Positions 1-5,115 of a DNA stretch of 5,115 nt are shown here, piece after piece (within the stretch, counting starts at the first letter, position 1; the number at the start of each line of letters is the position of its first letter). Under the pieces are notes generated by a model. That model was given only the letters and a program-made list of their open reading frames with translations. It made no database searches and was not told the DNA's origin. Source of the DNA: Pseudomonadales bacterium. Its GTDB lineage: Bacteria; Pseudomonadota; Gammaproteobacteria; Steroidobacterales; Steroidobacteraceae. The stretch is taken from the NCBI GenBank assembly GCA_020442965.1, contig JAGRJB010000113.1:1-5115 (forward strand). The letters are read 5' to 3'. Position numbers and translations under genes: made by a program.

Positions 1-700
1 GAATATCGCCGAGAATGCGGCGCTCGATATGCAGCATCGCGCGTCGGTCGCGGCATTCAGTATGGAGATGCCGTCCGATCAGTTGCTGATGCGTATGCTC
101 GCATCCATCGGGCAGGTGCCGCTCGCGGCGATCCGCAGCGGCAAGTTGAACGACGAACACTGGAATCGCCTGGTCGGCGCGTCGGGCCAATTGCGTGACG
201 CCAAGATGTTCATCGATGAGACGCCCGCACTCACTCCCACGGAGTTGCGCGCGCGGGCACGGCGCATCAAACGCGAGCATGGTCTCGACCTCGTGGTCGT
301 TGATTACTTGCAGCTCATGCAGGTACCTGGGACGAACGAAAATCGCGCGACTGAGATCGCCGAAATCTCGCGCGGCCTCAAGGCGTTGGCCAAAGAGCTT
401 GCTGTGCCGGTGATAGCGCTGTCGCAACTCAATCGTGGCGTTGAACAACGCGAGAACAAGCGGCCGGTGATGTCGGATCTGCGTGAGTCCGGTGGTATCG
501 AGCAGGACGCGGATATCATTCTGATGCTCTACCGCGACGAGGTGTACAACCCGCAGTCGCCTAACAAGGGCGTGGCCGAGATCATCATCACCAAACACCG
601 CAACGGCGAAACCGGAACTTTCCAGCTCACCTTCAAGGGCGAGCTCACCAAATTCATGAGCTACCAGGATCCTGCGTACGTCGAGGGCGTTCTGCGTTGA
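1..700 (+). CDS. dnaB: Replicative DNA helicase DnaB, C-terminal part (5' end outside window)
   Basis: Hexameric 5'-3' helicase that unwinds DNA at the replication fork and recruits primase. The reading frame is open from base 2 to the TGA at 698-700, giving 232 visible residues; the ATG at base 29 is internal, because the residues before it (NIAENAALD) continue the DnaB fold. The window opens just after the expected Walker A loop, so the N-terminal domain, linker and Walker A are missing. Visible RecA-fold motifs in order: FSMEM with the catalytic Glu (about residue 22), Walker B VVVDYLQLM (about 98-106), the SQLNRGVE and DLRESGGIEQDAD segments (about 141-171) and the KHRNGETG segment with the inter-subunit arginine (about 198-205). 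The C-terminus looks intact. The next gene is convergent and only 6 bases away. Family assignment is very secure; the source lineage is not. Confidence 0.98.
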   Translation, partial: NIAENAALDMQHRASVAAFSMEMPSDQLLMRMLASIGQVPLAAIRSGKLNDEHWNRLVGASGQLRDAKMFIDETPALTPTELRARARRIKREHGLDLVVVDYLQLMQVPGTNENRATEIAEISRGLKALAKELAVPVIALSQLNRGVEQRENKRPVMSDLRESGGIEQDADIILMLYRDEVYNPQSPNKGVAEIIITKHRNGETGTFQLTFKGELTKFMSYQDPAYVEGVLR

Positions 701-706
701 GCTGAC

Positions 707-1969
707 TCAGTCGGTCCAGTCGCGCGCGAGGCGTCGCGCGCACCAGAAGAACAGAGCGGCGGAGATTACATACAAGCCGCTGCCGAAGACGATCGCATAG
801 CGCAATGATTCGTCGCCATAGTCGAGGCGCAACGAGTCCGATAGTTTTCCCAGCAGCAGCGACCCCAGACCCAGACCGATCAGGTTATTGATGAACAGAA
901 ATGCCGCCGAGGCAGTCGCGCGCATTTGCGGCACCACTAACTGCTGGATCGCCGCGAGCACTGGCCCCAGCCAGGCGAGCCGCAGCGCTTCTGGAATGCA
1001 GAACAGGGCGATCGCGACGGCGAACGAGCGTGACAGTGCGCCACCCACCATGAATGGCACGCCGGCGAGCAGTGTGATCGCAGGTACGAGTGCGTAGGCC
1101 GCGCGGCTGCGCCGGCCGTAGTGATCTGCCAGCCACGCGCCTATCCAGATGCCGGTGATCCCGCTTACGAGTACCACTATGCCGTACATCCAGGACACGT
1201 CGATCAGCGACAGGCCAAAGCTCCGGACGAACAGCGACGGCATCCAGAACGCAAGCCCATAACCCATCATCGACGAGGTTGCGGCGCCGAATGCGAGGCC
1301 CCAGAAGCTCGGCTTGCGTGCGAGAATACCTAGCGCAACTCGCATCGGCGGCGGCTTGTTAGTGGTAGAGCCACCGGGGTCGAGTGCACCGCGCACGGGC
1401 TCCCTGACAGTCGCCAGAAAGAGGGGTGCGACGAGGACACCTGCGACGCCGACCACGACGAATGCCCAACGCCAGTTCACCTGGCTCGCGATGATGCCGC
1501 CGATCATCAGCCCGAGTGCGCTGCCGAGCGGAATGCCGAAGGAGTACACGCCCAGTGCCCGCGCCCGCTGATGCGATGGAAAGTAGTCGGCAATCAGCGA
1601 GTAGGCCGGTGCGACGCCGCCCGCTTCGCCGACGCCGACCCCCAATCGGGCGAAAAACAGTTGGCTGAAACTCTGTACCACGCCACAAGCCGCGGTGAAT
1701 CCACTCCAGACTGCCAGCGCGGCCGTCATGATCCAGACACGGTTGAAGCGGTCCGCCAGCCACGCGATCGGAATGCCGAGACCGGTGTAGAACAGTGCGA
1801 ATGCGGTGCCACCGAGGAGCCCGAGTTGGGTATCCGACAGGCCGAGCTCGGCTTTGATCGGGGGTGCCAGGATGCCGATGATGACTCGGTCGATGAAATT
1901 GAACGTGTAGACCAGCAGCAGGATGCCGAGTACGTAGTAAGCGTAGCTGCGCTGCGTGCTACGCGTCAC
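707..1969 (-). CDS. Spinster-like MFS transporter
   Basis: Inner-membrane secondary transporter of the major facilitator superfamily; 420 residues, usual length for a 12-helix member. Features: helix 1 with NFIDR (24-28), the PPIKAELGLSDTQLGLLGG stretch typical of Spinster-like proteins (36-54), a motif A variant in the helix 2-3 loop (IAWLADRFNR, 68-77), RLGVGVGEAGG (108-118, helix 4), a motif C-like GIPLG (145-149), NWRWAF (165-170), and a hydrophilic central loop after residue 188 dividing the two six-helix halves. The start is taken as the GTG at 1969-1967, which overlaps the upstream hydrolase's TGA (GTGA). An ATG at 2089 would add 40 Arg-rich residues read entirely from the hydrolase gene and is unlikely. 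No Shine-Dalgarno precedes the GTG, so initiation probably depends on coupling to the hydrolase. Substrate cannot be read from sequence; an organic acid or lipid-like compound would fit the neighbours. Last gene of the operon. Confidence 0.93.
   Translation of the reverse strand: MTRSTQRSYAYYVLGILLLVYTFNFIDRVIIGILAPPIKAELGLSDTQLGLLGGTAFALFYTGLGIPIAWLADRFNRVWIMTAALAVWSGFTAACGVVQSFSQLFFARLGVGVGEAGGVAPAYSLIADYFPSHQRARALGVYSFGIPLGSALGLMIGGIIASQVNWRWAFVVVGVAGVLVAPLFLATVREPVRGALDPGGSTTNKPPPMRVALGILARKPSFWGLAFGAATSSMMGYGLAFWMPSLFVRSFGLSLIDVSWMYGIVVLVSGITGIWIGAWLADHYGRRSRAAYALVPAITLLAGVPFMVGGALSRSFAVAIALFCIPEALRLAWLGPVLAAIQQLVVPQMRATASAAFLFINNLIGLGLGSLLLGKLSDSLRLDYGDESLRYAIVFGSGLYVISAALFFWCARRLARDWTD
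722..741. repeat. Perfect GC-only 8-bp inverted repeat with 4-base loop
   Basis: GCGCGCGA at 722-729 pairs perfectly with TCGCGCGC at 734-741 around the loop GGCG. It starts 22 bases after the dnaB stop and lies inside the last codons of the convergent MFS gene (residues ARRLAR). It could form a strong RNA hairpin in either transcript. No T-tract follows on either strand, so it is not a canonical intrinsic terminator. It may slow polymerase or protect the dnaB 3' end, or it may simply reflect Arg/Ala codons in GC-rich DNA. Confidence 0.45.
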
Positions 1970-2826
1970 GACGTGGCGATCGATGCGACGAAGCGGTCGA
2001 TCGCCCGGAGTGCGACAGGCTCGTCCAGCAAGGGTGCGTGACCGCGCTCGGGCACTTCGACTACCTGCAGGCGTGGCAGTTGCCTGCACATGCCTTCGAC
2101 CGTAATCCGACTCAGGATGTCAGAGTGCACACCACGCAGCAGCAATGTGGGGATGCCTGCCAATGCACCAAAGACTTGCCACAGGTCAATTGCGCCGCCC
2201 GCGCCCTCGCGAAATGCCTGACCGATTGCCGGGTCGTAGTCGAACTCGATCTGTCCGTCATCGCGCTCGCGACAGAGTGCAAGCGTGACGTCACGCCAGC
2301 GCGCATCGCTGAGATTCGGCAGGGCAAACTCGTTGTTGCGCCTGACGACGTCGATTGCAGCAGACCAGTCGAAGAACGGGCCGGTCGAACCGACATAGCC
2401 GGCGATACGCGCGATTCCTGCGGGATCAATTTCGGGGCCGATATCATTCAAAACTACGCCGCGCAAAGTCCCGATACCCGCATTCGCGAGTAGCGCAGCG
2501 ACGAGACCGCCCAAGGACGTGCCGATCAATATCAGGTGTCGCGCAGCCACCAGCTCGATCAGGCGCATGACGTCGTTTGCGTAGGTGCGCGGGTGGTAGT
2601 TGAGGTAGTTCTGGTCCCAGCTCGAATGCCCTCGACCGCGCAGGTCGGGTGTTAGTACCCGGAAGCGATCGGCCAGATGTCGCGCCAGTGGCACATAGTC
2701 GCGCGAATTACGCGTCAACCCCGGCAGGCAGATCACGACGCACTCGGCGTCGGCAGCGCCGTAGTCGGCAAACGCAAGCTCGAGCCCATCGGCACTCTCG
2801 TACGTGGCAATCTGCGAAACGCTCAT
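1966..2826 (-). CDS. Alpha/beta-fold hydrolase (serine esterase/lactonase type)
   Basis: A 286-residue single-domain alpha/beta hydrolase, probably cytoplasmic as no signal peptide or membrane helix is visible. Motifs: oxyanion-loop segment LPGLTRNSRDY (34-44), in which Pro replaces the His of the common HG dipeptide; TPDLRGRGHS (59-68); nucleophile elbow G-T-S-L-G with Ser104; probable catalytic acid Asp236 in RGVHSD; catalytic His263 in ERGHAPLLDEP. The residue 130-220 region is a helical cap that would shape substrate choice. The start is the ATG at 2826, which overlaps the esterase stop as ATGA; an AGGG lies 9 bases upstream. The frame extends upstream to 2943, but that part only shadows the esterase gene. 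The family includes carboxylesterases, enol-lactonases and haloperoxidase-like enzymes, and the sequence does not separate these. Beside a depolymerase-like esterase and an acyl-CoA ligase, hydrolysis of an ester or oligoester in the cytoplasm is plausible (inference). Confidence 0.92.
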   Translation of the reverse strand: MSVSQIATYESADGLELAFADYGAADAECVVICLPGLTRNSRDYVPLARHLADRFRVLTPDLRGRGHSSWDQNYLNYHPRTYANDVMRLIELVAARHLILIGTSLGGLVAALLANAGIGTLRGVVLNDIGPEIDPAGIARIAGYVGSTGPFFDWSAAIDVVRRNNEFALPNLSDARWRDVTLALCRERDDGQIEFDYDPAIGQAFREGAGGAIDLWQVFGALAGIPTLLLRGVHSDILSRITVEGMCRQLPRLQVVEVPERGHAPLLDEPVALRAIDRFVASIATS

Positions 2827-3836
2827 GAGCGCTTGCCCTGCGGCGGACGCGCGAGTGTATCGACCATGCGCAGGATGGCCTGCATCTGCACGGACTCGCG
2901 GTTTGCATAGTCGGAGCCACTGTAACCCCACCAGTCCCAGCAACCGAGCGGGTTGAGCGGCGCGGTGGACGAGCGCGCCTGCGGATAGAGCACGATGATG
3001 TCGTTAGTTTCGGCCCAGCGGTTGTAGCCAGCACCGGCGACGAATTGCGCGCCGATCTTCTCGGCCGATTGCTGACAACCGTGCAGGACCACATGGATGC
3101 GGCACCCCGCGCGTTTGCGACACGATGTCGGGATGTATACATAGCCCGTGTCGTGAAGGCCGCCGCCAAAAGGCCCTTGTGCGAAGGTCAGTGGCGCCGC
3201 GGTGGACTCGGCCGCTGGCCGCAGCGCGCCATACATCTGAGAGAGAATCTTTCCAGCCGCATCGAAATCGCAGGCGTTGAGATAGGGGGCCACAAACTGG
3301 TTGCAGGGGGCGCCCTGGTCGATCGTCGGCAGCCCATGCGCGGCGGGAATATTCTGGACCAGTGTGATGGATTCAGCCGGTATCCAGGTTGCGTAGAAGT
3401 CACGGGCCGCCGTGACCACCGGGGTGCCTACTTTGTCGTCGGCTGCGCCGTGGAACAGCCACAGGCGCGCCTTCGTCAGGTTTTCCAAGGGATCGATCTT
3501 CTCGTCAGTAGCGGCGGTACGGGTGGCGTCGCGTAACGCTTCGAGATCGAGTTCTGCGCCGGACACGCAAGGCCCCAACGCACGCTTCAACGAACCGCGT
3601 GCGCAGTCGTAGGGCCCGGCGGCGAGGATGCCAGCGCCGACGAAGCGTTTGCTGTGAGCCACCAGCAGTTGGCCAGCCATGTAGCCACCCGCCGAGACCC
3701 CGGATGTCGAGAGTTGATCGGCGGCAGCGGCAAGCCGTGGCAGCGGAGGAGCCTCCGGCTGCTCGTTCGCGGAACATGCGCCAAGCGCACTGCCGGCGAG
3801 CAGCATTACACAGACCGCACTACGCGTTAGCCGCAT
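2823..3836 (-). CDS. Lipoprotein esterase, type 2 PHA/PHB depolymerase-like catalytic domain
   Basis: A 337-residue exported ester hydrolase resembling short-chain-length poly(3-hydroxyalkanoate) depolymerases with a type 2 (circularly permuted) catalytic domain. Residues 1-20 form a lipoprotein signal peptide with lipobox L-G-A-C (Cys21); Ser at +2 favours the outer membrane. Order of catalytic elements: lipase box G-V-S-A-G with Ser48, HGAADDKV with probable acid Asp133, His167 in PAAHGLPTID, then LHGCQQ (252-256, Cys254) as oxyanion region and CWDWWGYSG (299-307), a Trp-rich substrate-binding segment. The Ser-Asp-His-oxyanion order and spacing match the family fungal enzyme from Penicillium funiculosum (Ser39, Asp121, His155, Cys250, quoted from memory). 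Eight further cysteines fit disulfides and an extracytoplasmic site. The protein ends just after the catalytic domain, with no linker or polymer-binding domain. The ATG start overlaps the ligase by 17 bases and has GAGG 7 bases upstream. A related esterase specificity (aryl or oligoester) remains possible. Confidence 0.9.
   Translation of the reverse strand: MRLTRSAVCVMLLAGSALGACSANEQPEAPPLPRLAAAADQLSTSGVSAGGYMAGQLLVAHSKRFVGAGILAAGPYDCARGSLKRALGPCVSGAELDLEALRDATRTAATDEKIDPLENLTKARLWLFHGAADDKVGTPVVTAARDFYATWIPAESITLVQNIPAAHGLPTIDQGAPCNQFVAPYLNACDFDAAGKILSQMYGALRPAAESTAAPLTFAQGPFGGGLHDTGYVYIPTSCRKRAGCRIHVVLHGCQQSAEKIGAQFVAGAGYNRWAETNDIIVLYPQARSSTAPLNPLGCWDWWGYSGSDYANRESVQMQAILRMVDTLARPPQGKRS
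2836..2839 (-). promoter_or_regulatory. Weak Shine-Dalgarno for the alpha/beta hydrolase
   Basis: AGGG on the minus strand, 9 bases before the ATG at 2826 and inside the last codons of the esterase gene. It supports the ATGA-overlap start over the longer frame. It is a short match, so coupling with the upstream gene probably matters more. Confidence 0.5.
3777..3836 (-). other. Lipoprotein signal peptide coding segment
   Basis: Encodes residues 1-20 of the esterase: two Arg near the N-terminus (2 and 5), a hydrophobic core at about 7-18 (AVCVMLLAGSAL) and the lipobox ending in Gly-Ala before Cys21. The mature N-terminus C-S-A-N-E-Q-P-E-A-P-P is Pro/Glu-rich, a usual flexible tether. No Asp at +2, so Lol-dependent sorting to the outer membrane is expected if this is a Gram-negative. 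Confidence 0.85.
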
Positions 3837-5115
3837 ATTGCCGCCTCAGCTCGCGCTTCAGCACTTTGCCATTCGGGTTGCGCGGCAGCTGGTCGAGCAT
3901 CTTGACGTCGCTGATGCGCTGTTGGCGCCCGACGCGGCTGTTTGTCCATTCGATCAACGCTGTTAGATCGAGTGTCGCGCCCGGTCGGGCGACGACTAGC
4001 GCCAGCGGCGTTTCCCCCCACTTGTCACTTGCGATGCCGATCACCGCCACCTCCGCGACGTCCTGGTGCTGCAGCATGACGGACTCGATATCGGCCGGGT
4101 AGATGTTCTGGCCACCCGAGAGGATCATGTCCTTTTTGCGATCGACGATATAGAGGAAGCCATCGGAGTCGACTCGACCGATGTCACCGGTACGCAGCCA
4201 GCGTTCGCCGTTGCCGCGCTCCCAGGTAGCCTCACGGGTCGCCTCCGGTCGGTTGTGGTAGCCGGTCATGACGAGCGGTCCGGCGCCGACGATCTCACCG
4301 GGCTCACCCGGCGCGACTTCGCAATCGTTAGCATCAATGATCGCGAGCCGCTGCCCCGGCAGCGGCCGGCCGACGGACTCGATTTTGGCATCCATATCCT
4401 CGGGCGCGAGTGTCGTGACCAGACCTTCCGTCAGTCCATACAGCTCGATCACCTCGCAGCCGAGCCGATCACGGACCGCTCGCTTCAGCGCCGGTGCGAG
4501 CGGCGATCCGCAGCTCATGATTGTCTGCAAACTCGAGTAGTCGGCGGCACAAAAATCCGCTGCCTCGACGATACGCGCCAACTGTACCGGCACGAACGCC
4601 CCGTGCGTCACTCGCAGACGCCGAACGGTGGCGGCGAGCAGTGCCGGACTGAAGCTTGGCATGATGACGAGTGCGCCCCCGACCAACAGGGTCGCCAACA
4701 TCGCAACCCAACTGATGTTGGAGAACAGCCCGAGTGAGCAGACAGTAGTGCAGCCGCTGTGATAGCGCAAAGCAATCGACATATCGTTAGCCCACTGCAG
4801 CCGACAGCGATGATCGTGCACGATCCCCTTGGGCTGCCCTGTCGTTCCAGAGCTGTAGATGATATTGCACTCGGTATCGGGCGAAACCTGCGCTGCGGGT
4901 GCCGCGGCGCTTTGTTGCGACAGCCAGGTTGGCAGGTCGCACCAGTTCTCGCCAGGCGCAGCGACCGCGAGACGATGCAGGGTCGCTGGCAATTGGCCTG
5001 CCTTGATCAGGCGGTCGATGCGTGTGCAATACGCATCCGATGCGGCGATGGCTGCGGCGTTTGAATCGCCGATCATCGCCGCGACTGCCGCGTCGCTTAC
5101 CGCCACATTGAGCGG
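3820..5115 (-). CDS. AMP-forming acyl-CoA synthetase/ligase (N-terminus outside window)
   Basis: Member of the ANL adenylating superfamily that activates a carboxylic acid to its acyl-adenylate and then to the CoA thioester. The frame is open to the right edge; the residues before the GTG at 5106 (P-L-N) are a normal family segment, so that GTG is not the start. About 431 residues are visible of a usual 500-550. Motifs, numbered from the GTG codon: phosphate-binding loop YSSGTTGQPKG (84-94), YGLTEG (223-228), TGD (306-308), DRKKDMI (322-328), GGQNIYPADIES (331-342) and the C-terminal PRNPNGK with catalytic Lys414. All core residues seen are intact, so it should be active. It resembles fatty-acyl/aryl-CoA ligases of the FadD/feruloyl-CoA synthetase type; the acid cannot be named. 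The TAG stop lies inside the start of the esterase gene (17-base overlap). First visible gene of the operon; more genes may lie upstream. Confidence 0.95.
   Translation of the reverse strand, partial: PLNVAVSDAAVAAMIGDSNAAAIAASDAYCTRIDRLIKAGQLPATLHRLAVAAPGENWCDLPTWLSQQSAAAPAAQVSPDTECNIIYSSGTTGQPKGIVHDHRCRLQWANDMSIALRYHSGCTTVCSLGLFSNISWVAMLATLLVGGALVIMPSFSPALLAATVRRLRVTHGAFVPVQLARIVEAADFCAADYSSLQTIMSCGSPLAPALKRAVRDRLGCEVIELYGLTEGLVTTLAPEDMDAKIESVGRPLPGQRLAIIDANDCEVAPGEPGEIVGAGPLVMTGYHNRPEATREATWERGNGERWLRTGDIGRVDSDGFLYIVDRKKDMILSGGQNIYPADIESVMLQHQDVAEVAVIGIASDKWGETPLALVVARPGATLDLTALIEWTNSRVGRQQRISDVKMLDQLPRNPNGKVLKRELRRQYAANA
3844..3847 (-). promoter_or_regulatory. Shine-Dalgarno of the esterase gene
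   Basis: GAGG on the minus strand, 7 bases before the ATG at 3836, inside the last codons of the ligase gene. It fixes the start that yields an intact lipoprotein signal peptide, and suggests the esterase is translated by its own ribosome binding as well as by read-through coupling. Confidence 0.75.

Noticed and set aside
708..722. Short direct repeat CAGTCG (708-713 and 717-722) and a TGACTCA-like half palindrome near the dnaB end
   Set aside because: Too short to separate from chance, and within or next to coding sequence with no sign of an attachment or binding site.
1571..2041. Open frame of 156 codons on the plus strand opposite the MFS gene
   Set aside because: Low-complexity, charged composition with no motif, antisense to a clear membrane protein; a shadow of the real gene.
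2827..2943. N-terminal extension of the alpha/beta hydrolase to an ATG at 2943
   Set aside because: The extra 39 residues are read from the esterase C-terminal codons; the ATGA overlap start at 2826 gives the normal family N-terminus.
2708..3169. Minus-strand 153-codon frame overlapping the esterase and hydrolase
   Set aside because: Arg/Ser-rich out-of-frame translation of two well-supported genes.
3045..3536. Open frame of 163 codons on the plus strand opposite the esterase
   Set aside because: No domain and no ribosome-binding site worth noting; it mirrors the esterase coding frame.
4066..4080. Local palindrome TGCTGCAGCA in the ligase gene
   Set aside because: A ten-base palindrome inside conserved coding sequence is expected by chance and has no loop or context suggesting function.
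4066..4737. Open frame of 223 codons on the plus strand opposite the ligase gene
   Set aside because: It lies wholly within a gene with full catalytic motifs; the translation has no recognisable domain and is typical of a GC-rich antisense frame.

Overview
The window looks like a stretch of chromosome from a GC-rich proteobacterium. The partial DnaB and the overall style of the proteins lean toward Gammaproteobacteria (a Steroidobacter/Nevskia-like lineage is a guess), but no rRNA or other decisive marker is present. Coding density is almost complete: no gap exceeds 6 bases, and I see no tRNA, rRNA, CRISPR array, insertion sequence or phage gene.

Layout. Bases 1-700 (+) hold the C-terminal part of the replicative helicase DnaB; its start and Walker A motif lie off the left edge. 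Six bases later a minus-strand block begins that fills the rest of the window. In transcription order (right to left) it holds an AMP-forming acyl-CoA ligase (5115-3820, N-terminus off the right edge), a lipoprotein-type esterase related to type 2 poly(3-hydroxyalkanoate) depolymerases (3836-2823), an alpha/beta hydrolase (2826-1966) and a Spinster-like MFS transporter (1969-707). The three junctions overlap by 17, 4 (ATGA) and 4 (GTGA) bases, so this is almost certainly one translationally coupled operon whose promoter lies beyond the right edge.

How the genes may work together. The four products make a complete logical set for using an ester or polyester: an envelope-anchored esterase to cut it outside the cytoplasm, a permease to carry acids or oligomers, a cytoplasmic hydrolase to finish ester cleavage, and an acyl-CoA ligase to activate the freed acid. 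The pathway and its substrate are inference; gene order, overlaps and catalytic motifs are read directly from the sequence. The families themselves are known; what merits attention is their tight combination.
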